From assembly GCA_946615875.1 (NCBI GenBank), contig CAMOIK010000015.1:1-18423 (forward strand): DNA of 18,423 nt, written 5' to 3'. The notes under the pieces were generated by a model that saw only the letters and a list, made by a program, of their open reading frames with translations, had not been told where the DNA came from and searched no databases. Below are positions 1 through 8,074 of this stretch, in pieces; the stretch's first letter is position 1, and the number at the start of each line of letters is the position of its first letter. The DNA comes from an uncultured Verrucomicrobiota bacterium. Its GTDB lineage: Bacteria > Verrucomicrobiota > Kiritimatiellia > RFP12 > UBA1067. Position numbers and translations under genes: made by a program.

Positions 1-41
1 CCCATGCTCTATATATAGAGAATCCCATGCTCCATGCATGG
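1..41. repeat. Short palindromic and direct repeats at window edge
   Basis: Positions 7-20 form a perfect 14-base palindrome (CTCTATATATAGAG) and 32-41 a perfect 10-base palindrome (CCATGCATGG). The string CCCATGCTC occurs at 1-9 and again at 24-32, a 23-base period. The second palindrome resembles the TCCATATATGGA elements at 17334-17400, which suggests a small family of AT-centred palindromes in intergenic DNA here. The function is unknown: operator, REP-like element and transcript-end hairpin of an upstream gene are all possible. Apart from this and the promoter, I see no gene in 1-247. Confidence 0.5.
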
Positions 42-108
42 CCAACCGCGTCTCGATGGCACGGGAACTGCAGCGCACCTTGCATCCCTCGAAATTTCCC
101 CCTGGCAC

Positions 109-137
109 TTGCGCAGAGCGGCGGGAAATGGTAAAAT
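109..137 (+). promoter_or_regulatory. Promoter of the phosphoesterase gene
   Basis: A -35 TTGCGC (109-114) and a -10 TAAAAT (132-137) are separated by 17 bases. The -10 is preceded by ATGG, giving the extended -10 seen at the other promoters in this window. Transcription would start near 144, leaving a leader of about 104 nt before the GTG at 248. Confidence 0.65.
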
Positions 138-180
138 ACCCGTCATCGACTTCTGCGCGAGTGAATTGCGGCGGGTGATT

Positions 181-197
181 GCGGGCGGACGGCCCGC
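181..197 (+). other. 5'-leader hairpin
   Basis: GCGGGC (181-186) pairs perfectly with GCCCGC (192-197) across a 5-base loop, inside the predicted leader of the phosphoesterase mRNA. There is no T tract and I recognise no riboswitch. In DNA this rich in GC, a 6-bp stem may be chance. Confidence 0.25.
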
Positions 198-247
198 CCC
201 GCAGCGTCGTCCGCAGGGGATGCGTGGGCAAACGAAGGGGAATTGAC

Positions 248-1564
248 GTGGACAAGGTGAGCCGCAGGTCTTTCATCAAGGGAATGACGTCGCTGTCTGT
301 GCTGGCGGCGGCGAAAGGAGCGTCGGCTATGATGCCAAGCGAACAGAGGGCGTACGACAAATACAACGCAATGCAGATACCCCGCCCCGAGGGGTTGATG
401 GAGGGCGAACCGGTGCTGCAGGCGCCCGCCCCAGACTCGATGGGCGTCGCGTTCGCCGTGACGGCGCTCGCGAACGGGTTCGTCGAGGTGGCGGACAACC
501 CGGAGCTTGCAGGCGCGGCCACGTTCATGGCGGACGGCATGCCGATGGCCGGCATTGACGACCGCGTGCTGAAGATGCGCATCACCGGGCTGAAGCCAGG
601 CACCCGCTACTGGTATCGCGTTGGGGCGGCCAAGCTGGAGAACCCCGCCGGCACCTACTGGACGAAGCCGTCCGAGACGGTGTGGGGCGGCGTCCACTCG
701 TTCGTCACGCCGGGCGAGAACGCGCCGTCGCATTTCGCCATGATGAGCGACACCCACGCAGGCTTCGCGCAGATGGCCAAGATCACCGCCCTCTACCGCA
801 GCTTGCAAGTGCCGCTCGTCGTGTGGAACGGCGACGTGCCCAGCAGCCTAATGGAGACGCGCGAAGACCTGGTGCGGAACTACCTCGTGCCGCCCAAGAA
901 CGACGGCTACGCCGCAGACACGCCGATCGTCCTCAACCGCGGCAACCACGATTTCCGCGGCGTGGCGTCGCACCGCCTTGACGAAGTGATGATGACCCGC
1001 CTGCCCACCGAGCGCTCCAAGCGCCATCTCGCGCTGGAAAGGAACTTCGCCTTCCGCATGGGCGAGGTCGCGCTCATCGGCCTCGACACCGGCGAAGACA
1101 AGCCCGACCACCACCCGGCCAACGGAGGCTTCACGCATTTCACCGCCTACCGCAAGATGCAGGCGGAATGGCTCAAGGAGCAGTTCAAGCGCCCGGCGAT
1201 CGCCGACGCCCCGTACGTCGTGGCCTTCGCCCACATCCCGCTCGTCGAGCTCTGGCCTGGCGCCAACCCCGGCACGCTGCTGGAGGACTACGCCGTCTGG
1301 CAGAAGGAGTGCGCCGAACTGTGGGGGCCGATCCTCACTGCGAACAAGGCGCAGCTCGTGCTCGCCGGCCACGTCCACCGCTACACCCACCAGCCGGCTG
1401 AAGACGGGCGGTCCTGGGCGGAGATCACCGGCGGCGGACGCGGCAAGGACAGGTTCCAGACTCTCCTGGAGTGCAAGGTGGAGACCGGCCGCCTGCTCGT
1501 GCGCGTCCACAACACCGACGAGGGCACGATAGTCGCCGAGCACTCCTTCGCGCCGCGCGCCTAG
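248..1564 (+). CDS. Tat-exported calcineurin-like metallophosphoesterase, purple acid phosphatase-like
   Basis: This is a predicted secreted two-metal phosphohydrolase of 438 residues. The five metallophosphoesterase blocks are in order: D168-T-H170, G195-D196, G232-N-H-D235, H329 (in AHIP) and G374-H375-V-H377. A beta-sandwich region before the catalytic domain contains LKPGTRYWYRVG, which resembles the fibronectin-like N-domain of purple acid phosphatases. The N-terminus carries a twin-arginine motif, SRRSFIKG, followed by a short hydrophobic Ala-rich stretch, so Tat export of a metal-loaded enzyme is likely. I chose GTG 248 because GAAGGGG lies 7-13 bases upstream and it places the Tat motif at the N-terminus. 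The frame stays open back to an ATG at 179, but that extension looks non-coding. The XylR-type regulator starts 31 bases downstream without an obvious promoter, so the two are probably co-transcribed. The substrate is unknown. Confidence 0.85.
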   Translation: MDKVSRRSFIKGMTSLSVLAAAKGASAMMPSEQRAYDKYNAMQIPRPEGLMEGEPVLQAPAPDSMGVAFAVTALANGFVEVADNPELAGAATFMADGMPMAGIDDRVLKMRITGLKPGTRYWYRVGAAKLENPAGTYWTKPSETVWGGVHSFVTPGENAPSHFAMMSDTHAGFAQMAKITALYRSLQVPLVVWNGDVPSSLMETREDLVRNYLVPPKNDGYAADTPIVLNRGNHDFRGVASHRLDEVMMTRLPTERSKRHLALERNFAFRMGEVALIGLDTGEDKPDHHPANGGFTHFTAYRKMQAEWLKEQFKRPAIADAPYVVAFAHIPLVELWPGANPGTLLEDYAVWQKECAELWGPILTANKAQLVLAGHVHRYTHQPAEDGRSWAEITGGGRGKDRFQTLLECKVETGRLLVRVHNTDEGTIVAEHSFAPRA

Positions 1565-1595
1565 CCGCCGCCTGCACGCGCACAGGCCTCCGACC

Positions 1596-2750
1596 ATGAC
1601 GCAGACCGTCCTGTTCTTCGTTTACTCCAACAAGTATATCTGCGCGGACAGGATCGACGGCGCGCGCAGATATGCGGAGAAGGCCGGCTGGAACATACAG
1701 GTGATCGAGCGCAACGGCGGCGGCGCACCGCTCGACGTCGGCGGCATCATCGACTTCTGGAAGCCAATAGGCGTCATCGCGGAGTGCGGCGGCGGCATCC
1801 CCGAAATCTCGCGCCGCACGCTAGGCCGCATACCGTGCGTGTATCTTGACGACGACCCCGCGAAAGGCAAGGGGCGCGCCATGCACGTCAATTCGGATTC
1901 CGCCAGCGTCGGCGAGCTGGCCGCCAAGGAGCTCCTCGCGCTCGGCTGCCAGCACTACGCGTTCGTCGGCTGGCGGAGCCCGCGCTTCTGGAGCGAGGAG
2001 CGGCGCGAAGCGTTCCAGGACGCCCTGAGGCTGCACGGCTGCTCCTGCGAAGTCTTCGACTGCCCGGCGGCGGCGGGCGAGATGCAGCGCCGCGAGCGCC
2101 TCCGCGAATGGCTCAAGGCCCTGCCTAAGCCCTGCGGGCTTTTCGCCGTCCACGACCCCGTGGGAGAGGAAGTCCTCGTGCTCGCCGCCTCCTCCGGCAT
2201 TTCGATCCCGGACGAGCTGGCCGTGATCGGAGTGGACGACGACCCGGTGATATGCGAGCGCACGCGCCCGACGCTCTCTTCCATCCGCCTCGACTTCGAG
2301 CAGGGCGGCTACATGTGCGCCGAGCTGCTCGACAGGCGGTTGCACGACCCGGACTTCACGGGCGCGCGCCTCAAGTTCGCGCCCGTCTTCGTCATGCGCC
2401 GACAGTCCACCAGGCGCTTCGCGCAGACCGACAGGCGCGTCGCGCGCGCCGCGGAGTTCATCCGGCGCTGCGCCTGCGACGGCATCGGCACTTGCGAGGT
2501 GGCGCGCGAGATGGGCCTTTCGCGCCGCATGGCGGAACTCGCCTTCAGGCGCCACACGGGCCACACCATCCACGACGAGATACAGTCCGTCAGGATGGAG
2601 TGCGTCGAACGGCTCCTCTTGAACCCAAGGCAGGACATCGCGGCGATCGCAGGCCTCTGCGGCTGGACCTCCGGCTCATCGCTCCGCAAAGCTTTCAAGG
2701 ACGCGCACGGCGGACTTTCCATGCGCGACTGGCGCGTGGCGCACTCCTGA
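1596..2750 (+). CDS. XylR-type transcriptional regulator (sugar-binding domain plus AraC HTH)
   Basis: This is a predicted cytoplasmic sugar-responsive activator of 384 residues. Residues about 3-275 resemble a LacI/GalR periplasmic-binding-protein fold (YLDDDP, VNSDSASVGELAAKELLALG, IPDELAVIGVDDDPVICE, LSSIRLDFEQGGYMCAELL). Residues about 283-384 form an AraC-family double helix-turn-helix (TCEVAREMGLSRRMAELAFRR, then IAAIAGLCGWTSGSSLRKAF). There is no N-terminal LacI helix-turn-helix, so the order matches E. coli XylR. The ATG at 1596 fits the family N-terminus, but the Shine-Dalgarno is weak. The gene follows the phosphoesterase by 31 bases and ends 3 bases before a direct-repeat candidate operator of the glycoside hydrolase operon, which makes that operon its likely target. 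The ligand cannot be told from sequence; xylose need not be the inducer. Confidence 0.88.
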   Translation: MTQTVLFFVYSNKYICADRIDGARRYAEKAGWNIQVIERNGGGAPLDVGGIIDFWKPIGVIAECGGGIPEISRRTLGRIPCVYLDDDPAKGKGRAMHVNSDSASVGELAAKELLALGCQHYAFVGWRSPRFWSEERREAFQDALRLHGCSCEVFDCPAAAGEMQRRERLREWLKALPKPCGLFAVHDPVGEEVLVLAASSGISIPDELAVIGVDDDPVICERTRPTLSSIRLDFEQGGYMCAELLDRRLHDPDFTGARLKFAPVFVMRRQSTRRFAQTDRRVARAAEFIRRCACDGIGTCEVAREMGLSRRMAELAFRRHTGHTIHDEIQSVRMECVERLLLNPRQDIAAIAGLCGWTSGSSLRKAFKDAHGGLSMRDWRVAHS

Positions 2751-2752
2751 AG

Positions 2753-2793
2753 GGGTGCGCACATTCGGCGTTTTTGGGTGCGCATAATCGGCG
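2753..2793 (+). promoter_or_regulatory. Candidate AraC-type direct-repeat operator
   Basis: An 18-base element at 2753-2770 recurs at 2776-2793 with 16 of 18 matches (GGGTGCGCACATTCGGCG and GGGTGCGCATAATCGGCG), a period of 23 bases. The second copy runs into the expected -35 region of the promoter whose -10 is at 2815-2820. AraC-family activators bind tandem direct half-sites about two helical turns apart next to the -35, so the geometry fits the regulator encoded just upstream. Binding itself is inferred. Confidence 0.6.
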
Positions 2794-2810
2794 CGGCGGC
2801 GATTGCGGAT

Positions 2811-2821
2811 ATGGTATAATA
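2811..2821 (+). promoter_or_regulatory. Extended -10 of the glycoside hydrolase operon promoter
   Basis: ATGGTATAATA contains a perfect TATAAT at 2815-2820 with an extended TGG. No good -35 is found 16-18 bases upstream, where the sequence is GCGCGGC-like, as expected if an activator bound at 2753-2793 substitutes for it. Transcription would start near 2827, giving a leader of about 55 nt before the GTG at 2882. Confidence 0.7.
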
Positions 2822-2881
2822 CCACAGTCGTTAGGGAAGAACGTCTGTCATGTCCGCGTCATCAACAGAAAGGAACCGTCC

Positions 2882-5008
2882 GTGAAGCCGCTGAAGGAAT
2901 GTCTCGCAGTGTCGTTTGCCGTGCTTGCGCTGCTGTCCCCGCAGGCGTCGCGCGCTTCCTCGCCCGAAAGCGGCGGCGCGTATCGCGTCCGCGAGGACGC
3001 CGCCGGGCGCTGGTGGGTGGTGGATCCCGACGGGCGCGACATCTTCCTGCGCGGCATAGACCACGCCAACTGGAACGGACACTTCTGCGAGGCGCTCGGC
3101 GTCAATCCGTACTGCGAAGAGAACAAGAAGCGCTACTCGTCGCAGGGCGAATGGGAGACAGAAACGCTTTCGCGACTCAAGTCCTGGGGCTTCAATGCGC
3201 TCGGCGCGGGATGCTCGCCCGAGCTTCGGGGGCGCGGACTCCTGCATATAGAGTTCCTCGGCGCGGGCGAGCGCTTCTGCTCCAAGGGCGACGAGTTCGC
3301 AATCTCGAAATTCGAGGGGATACCTGGCACCGCGTTCCCCGACGTGTTCCACCCGGAGTTCGCCGCGTTCTGCGACGCTCTCGCCGCCTCCAAGTGCGCG
3401 CCGCAGAAGGGCGAGCGCTCCATCCTCGGCTACTTCTTCGACAACGAGCTGGCGTGGGGGGCGAAGGGCTCGCCGGAGACGGGCCTCTACGACGCCGTCG
3501 CCAAAATGCCCCCGACGCGCCATGCGCGCCGTGCACTCGACGACTTCCTGGCTGAGCGCGGCCTCGCCGTCGGCGGCTCCGACGTGCCGCTGGAGGCGAA
3601 GACCGGCTTCCTGCGCCTTGCCGCCCGCCGCTACTTCGGCGTCATCGGCGAGGCAGTGCGCCGCCACGACCCCAATCATCTGCTGCTCGGCGCGCGCTTC
3701 GCAGGCCTCAGCTCCGCGCACCGCGTCGTGTGGGAGGAGGCCGGCAGGGTGTGCGACATCCTTACCTTCAACAACTACCCGTGGGCGGATCTCGACGAGA
3801 ACGTCGTCTACTTTTCCCGCAAGGACGCGATCAAGGCGGCGGATGCGTATCGCCTGCGCTACGAGTGGTCGGGGAAGCCCATGCTCATAACCGAATGGAG
3901 CTTCCCCGCGCTCGACGCGGGGCTTCCGTGCTCGGGCGGCGCGGGCCAGCGGTTCAACACCCAGGCCGAACGCGTCCGCGCGACTGAGCTTTTCGCGCGC
4001 ACGCTTCTCGCCCTGCCGTTCATGGTGGGCTATGACTATTTCATGTGGGTCGACGAACCGGCGCTCGGCATAAGCCGCAAGTTCCCTGAGGACTCCAACT
4101 ACGGTCTTGTGAACGAGCGCGGCGAACCCTACGCGGGAATCACCTCCATGTTCGCGCGGCTCAACCGCGAGGCCGAGGCCCTGCACGCTAAGGGCGAAAT
4201 GCCGCCCGCCCGCGCGGTCGACCGCGCGGCGCAGGAAAAGGCGGCGGTTTTCCCGCCTAACGCTTCCGCGGTGCGCGCAAACGCCGTCTTTTCGCAGAGC
4301 GGCGATGAATACACCCTCGCGACACCGGCAGGGCTTCTTCTCAAGGGGCGCGTCGGCGGGCGCAACGCGTTCGATTCCGTCGTCGCGGACGGGCTGGACT
4401 GCGGGCCGTTCACGTTCATGCTCTACCACGGTGACTATCAGAACATCGACCGCGTGGAATCGGTGGAGTGGCTCGCGGAGCGCGGCGCGCTGCGCATAGC
4501 GGGAACGGGCGCGACGGGGGCGAAGTCATTCCGGCTTGTGTATGATATAATGCCGTTCGCGGAAAAGCCTTGGTTCGCCGCGAGCGTGGTGAGCGTGGAG
4601 AACACGTGCGCAGAGGACTTTTCGGATATCAAGGTGTTCTTCCGCCAGTATGCGCCGTGGTCCGGCGACTGGGCGAAGGGCGGCTACCGTGCGCCGCAGA
4701 ACGTATGGAAGGCGCCGGCCTCCGCCGTCTGGATACGCTCGGCGGACGGCGCGTGGTGCGGCGGCGCCAGCTACGCGCAGACGATGCGCTACTTCATCTA
4801 CTGGATATCTGGCGACGGTGTGCCGCACCCGGACGCAATGTTCTCGCCTGTCGGCGATACGCGCCTCGCGGCAGGCGCGACCTGGCGGCCTGAAGGGAAG
4901 GTGTGGATGGTCGCGGCGGCAGGTCGCGGCGGCGCCGACGGCTGGCGGCGCTTCCTCGCCGAGTTCGCCGCCACGCAGTCTCGCGGCATCGATTTGAACT
5001 GCAAGTAA
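2882..5008 (+). CDS. Secreted clan GH-A glycoside hydrolase, agarase (GH50)-like
   Basis: This is a predicted exported polysaccharide hydrolase of 708 residues. An N-terminal Sec-type signal (KECLAVSFAVLALLSPQASRA) precedes a segment typical of agarase-like enzymes (WWVVDPDGRDIFLRGIDHAN). The catalytic barrel shows GYFFDNELAWG, with candidate acid/base E189 after N188, and PMLITEWSF, with candidate nucleophile E338. This arrangement resembles GH50 beta-agarases, but the true family and substrate are uncertain. Roughly residues 470-700 form a beta-rich accessory domain. I chose GTG 2882 because AAGGA sits 7 bases upstream and it starts the signal peptide. The open frame extends back to 2252, but that part overlaps the regulator in another frame and lies before the promoter. 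It is the first gene of the operon; the next starts 29 bases downstream. Confidence 0.8.
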   Translation: MKPLKECLAVSFAVLALLSPQASRASSPESGGAYRVREDAAGRWWVVDPDGRDIFLRGIDHANWNGHFCEALGVNPYCEENKKRYSSQGEWETETLSRLKSWGFNALGAGCSPELRGRGLLHIEFLGAGERFCSKGDEFAISKFEGIPGTAFPDVFHPEFAAFCDALAASKCAPQKGERSILGYFFDNELAWGAKGSPETGLYDAVAKMPPTRHARRALDDFLAERGLAVGGSDVPLEAKTGFLRLAARRYFGVIGEAVRRHDPNHLLLGARFAGLSSAHRVVWEEAGRVCDILTFNNYPWADLDENVVYFSRKDAIKAADAYRLRYEWSGKPMLITEWSFPALDAGLPCSGGAGQRFNTQAERVRATELFARTLLALPFMVGYDYFMWVDEPALGISRKFPEDSNYGLVNERGEPYAGITSMFARLNREAEALHAKGEMPPARAVDRAAQEKAAVFPPNASAVRANAVFSQSGDEYTLATPAGLLLKGRVGGRNAFDSVVADGLDCGPFTFMLYHGDYQNIDRVESVEWLAERGALRIAGTGATGAKSFRLVYDIMPFAEKPWFAASVVSVENTCAEDFSDIKVFFRQYAPWSGDWAKGGYRAPQNVWKAPASAVWIRSADGAWCGGASYAQTMRYFIYWISGDGVPHPDAMFSPVGDTRLAAGATWRPEGKVWMVAAAGRGGADGWRRFLAEFAATQSRGIDLNCK

Positions 5009-5037
5009 TCAACCACGGCAAACAGGAGAAACACCCA

Positions 5038-8000
5038 ATGAATACTACAAGAGCATTCGCGTCAAAGGCGGGCGTGACGCTTGCCTCCGCCATCCTCGGC
5101 GCTTCGGCGTTCGCAGGGCTTCTCTACGAACCGGGCAACTACGCCGCGCAGGACCATCTGGTGCTGCAGCTCGACGGCATCCGCAACGCCGGCGCTCTCA
5201 AAGCCCACGACGGCGCGGCGACTGCGTGGGTCGATCTAAAGTCCGACGGCCGCAGCGCCGCAATCAGCACCATATCGTCCATCTCCGGCCGCTCCGTTCC
5301 TGCGACATCGCTTCAGGAAGGCACGGCTGGCTGGACGGACGACGGTTATTACTTCGACGGTGTCACCATCATGCAGATGAGCGGCGCGCTCACGCTCGGC
5401 AACACCTACACGATCCAGGTCGTGTGCGACGTCGATACCGACAAGTTCCAGACGCGATTCACCCAGTCTTCGGGAGTTGTCTCGGAGGGCACTCTCCAGT
5501 ATCCTGGCTTCATAGGCACGACCGATACAGACGGCAACGACTACTGCAACATCTACTACAACTGCGGCAACGGCCATCAGCGCGTGAATGCCAAGATGGG
5601 TAAGACGAACTTTGATCCAGTGTTCGTCACCAAAGCGGCGTGGAACAACCGCTATCTGACGGCGTGGTCGAGCGGCTCCGAGGTGTCGCTCTTCGATGGC
5701 AAGGCCGTCGGCACGAAGACGAGCAAGAATCTCGCGGTGGGCAAGCGTACGCTCACCTTCGGGGCGTCATACGGCTCCACGACCTACGGCGCGTGGCGGC
5801 GCTCGCTGGTCGGCACGATCAAGGCCGTTCGCATTTACGACGCCGCCTTGAGTGACGAGCAGCTGGCGGCGAACCGCGCTCTCGACGACGCCCGCTTCTT
5901 CAACGGCATCCCCGTAACGAACGTTGTCGTGGCGGCGAACATCGATGGCGTGGAGGCGAACGAGGGCTGCGGCGCATACGCATTCGACGCGGAAGGCTAC
6001 ACGTTCACCGCCCCCGCGCAAGTAACGAACGGAAACGGCATTTTCGAGTGCACCGGCTACACGCTCCAGACTTGGAACGGCTCGGCCTGGGGCTCGCCGG
6101 TGTCGCACGACGGCGAATTGTCGTGCACCTTCTCCGACACCTCGGCCAAGGTCCTCCTGACATGGCAGTGGAACCAGACGCAGAGCATCGCCACCTATAC
6201 GTGGATGGCCTCCCCGGCCAACGCCACGTGGGATGCGTCTTCGCTGAACTGGAACTCCGGCGAGGCGTGGGCGGACGGCAACGACGCGGTGTTCCCCGCG
6301 ACGTCGTCCCAGAAGAAAATCACGCTGCCCGCCAAGCGCACGGCGCGCAACGTCACCTTCGACGGGGCGTCATACGCGCTGAGCGGTTCGCTGGCCGCGA
6401 CCGGCAAGATCACCGCGAACGCCAACCCGATCACGCTGGCGTACTGCCTGGCCGGCGAGACTGCGACGATCGGCGGCAGCGGCATGGTTTACATGGGCTG
6501 GGAAGGAACGCGCACGCTCAAGACCCTTACGCTTGAGGACAGCGTGACGATCGCGCCGAACCACGCCTACGTCTTCGGGCAGCCATCCTCGTTCACGACG
6601 AACATCGTCGTTTCCGGTTCCGGGCCGACCATCTTCTTCAACAATGCGGCCACCGCCGCAAACGCGCTTGGCAGCACCAGGTTCATCCGTCTTGTTTCCG
6701 GCAGCACTCTGCACCTCGGCGCGGGCGGCACCTTCACCCTGAACAACCTTGCGGCGGATTCTTCGCCCGGCCTCGACTTCAGCACGGATACCATCGTGGA
6801 CGTTCCAAACGCGTATAGTGGGCTGATCGTGCTCAATCCGACGGTCGGCACGACAAACGCCATCGGGCGGCTCTCCGTCAAAGGCCGGGCGAAGGTGACG
6901 GGCGGCGGGACGCGCCTCGGCGCGCCCTCCCTTGCAACCGGCGCCGGTGCGCTCCTCTACGTAAACGGCAACTCCAGCGCATTTGCCGACACGAAGGGAA
7001 ATCTCGTCGTTGATGGTGGAGTGCTCTATGCTTCGCAGGACAACCGCTACGTGGAAGTCAGCAACTACGGACAGGTAACGGTGACGGGCGGCGGACGCAT
7101 CGATATGCCAGGCACGGAATGGCTCAACGGCCTCACCAATCCCGGACGCCTCACGGTAACCAATGGCGAGTTCAATGTCGCCACGCTTCGCCTCAGCCAG
7201 TCGGGAACGGCGAAGGCTTCGGAAATCAACCTGAATAAAGGAGGCGTCATCCGGGCGTCCACGCTGCGCATGGACACCAGCTCGAAGGCCGTGTTCGCGT
7301 TCAATGGCGGCGCGTTTCAGTCGACCAGCGGCGGCGACGGGCGCAACCTGTTTACGTCCGACGCCGCGCGCTGGGCGAACGTGGCGTTCACCGTCGGCGA
7401 GAAGGGCGCCGTCCTCGACGCCTCCAACGGCGTGAACATCTGGTGGGACCGCCCGCTCGCCAGCGGCGCGGAATCGGACGGCGGGCTGCGGAAACTCGGC
7501 AGCGGCATTCTCATCCTTCGCGCGGCGAGCACATACAACGGCCCTACGGTGCTGGAAAGCGGGCGCATCCAGGCGCGCGTCGATCATGCGATACCTTCCG
7601 GCACCACGCTGCGGCTCGGCGGCGGCGATGACTGCAAGTTCACGGCCTACACATACGACTCCGAAAACCCCCAGCGCGACACCGTGCAGACGATCGCCCG
7701 CGTGGAAGGCAGCGGCGCGCTTGACAACATGGCGCGTTCGTCCGTGGGCGGCGTAGCGCCTTCCGCAGGCGGCACGATCGAATTCCAGACGACGTGCGCG
7801 CTTTCTGGCGACTACGAAGTCTCTGCCGACTCCAACGGCTGCTCCTGCCTCAAGGTCGCGGCCGGGCAGGACATCTCCGGCCTCGCGGTCAAGGTCCTGA
7901 ACGCCGAGGCGCTCGACAAGGACGTGGCTTACAAGATCCTCGACGCGGCGAAAGGATACGCCGGGAAGTTCGGCGCGAGCGTCCTGCCGGAAGGATGGAC

Positions 8001-8067
8001 GCTCAAGTATGAGGACGACGGCGTCTCTTTGAAGCACTCCAAGGGAATGCTTATCATCTTGCGGTAA
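5038..8067 (+). CDS. Large secreted LamG / autotransporter-associated beta-repeat protein
   Basis: This is a predicted surface or secreted protein of 1009 residues, probably a glycan-binding or adhesive partner of the flanking hydrolases. A signal peptide ends near residue 26 (SAILGASAFAG). Residues about 30-285 resemble a concanavalin A-like LamG domain and end with the typical VRIYDAALSDEQLAANR near residue 265. From about residue 390 a beta-helix-like region begins (ATWDASSLNWNSGEAWADGN). Near 817-845 it contains an autotransporter-associated repeat (KLGSGILILRAASTYNGPT). There is no C-terminal barrel, LPXTG or PEP-CTERM segment; the chain ends in a short strand, KGMLIILR. AGGAG lies about 10 bases before the ATG. 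The next gene starts 7 bases after the stop. Substrate and anchoring mechanism are unknown. Confidence 0.82.
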   Translation: MNTTRAFASKAGVTLASAILGASAFAGLLYEPGNYAAQDHLVLQLDGIRNAGALKAHDGAATAWVDLKSDGRSAAISTISSISGRSVPATSLQEGTAGWTDDGYYFDGVTIMQMSGALTLGNTYTIQVVCDVDTDKFQTRFTQSSGVVSEGTLQYPGFIGTTDTDGNDYCNIYYNCGNGHQRVNAKMGKTNFDPVFVTKAAWNNRYLTAWSSGSEVSLFDGKAVGTKTSKNLAVGKRTLTFGASYGSTTYGAWRRSLVGTIKAVRIYDAALSDEQLAANRALDDARFFNGIPVTNVVVAANIDGVEANEGCGAYAFDAEGYTFTAPAQVTNGNGIFECTGYTLQTWNGSAWGSPVSHDGELSCTFSDTSAKVLLTWQWNQTQSIATYTWMASPANATWDASSLNWNSGEAWADGNDAVFPATSSQKKITLPAKRTARNVTFDGASYALSGSLAATGKITANANPITLAYCLAGETATIGGSGMVYMGWEGTRTLKTLTLEDSVTIAPNHAYVFGQPSSFTTNIVVSGSGPTIFFNNAATAANALGSTRFIRLVSGSTLHLGAGGTFTLNNLAADSSPGLDFSTDTIVDVPNAYSGLIVLNPTVGTTNAIGRLSVKGRAKVTGGGTRLGAPSLATGAGALLYVNGNSSAFADTKGNLVVDGGVLYASQDNRYVEVSNYGQVTVTGGGRIDMPGTEWLNGLTNPGRLTVTNGEFNVATLRLSQSGTAKASEINLNKGGVIRASTLRMDTSSKAVFAFNGGAFQSTSGGDGRNLFTSDAARWANVAFTVGEKGAVLDASNGVNIWWDRPLASGAESDGGLRKLGSGILILRAASTYNGPTVLESGRIQARVDHAIPSGTTLRLGGGDDCKFTAYTYDSENPQRDTVQTIARVEGSGALDNMARSSVGGVAPSAGGTIEFQTTCALSGDYEVSADSNGCSCLKVAAGQDISGLAVKVLNAEALDKDVAYKILDAAKGYAGKFGASVLPEGWTLKYEDDGVSLKHSKGMLIILR

Positions 8068-8074
8068 GGCGGCA

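Noticed and set aside
2252..2881. Upstream extension of the agarase-like hydrolase frame
   Set aside because: It overlaps the first regulator in another frame and precedes the promoter at 2811; signal peptide and Shine-Dalgarno place the start at 2882.
2831..4429. Long minus-strand open frame (532 codons) opposite the agarase-like hydrolase
   Set aside because: It has no recognisable domain and an Arg/Ala/Val-biased composition typical of antisense frames in GC-rich DNA. It lies opposite a clear enzyme gene with catalytic motifs.
6370..8037. Long minus-strand open frame (555 codons) opposite the LamG/repeat gene
   Set aside because: Composition is shadow-like with no signal or domain, and the plus strand encodes a coherent secreted repeat protein.
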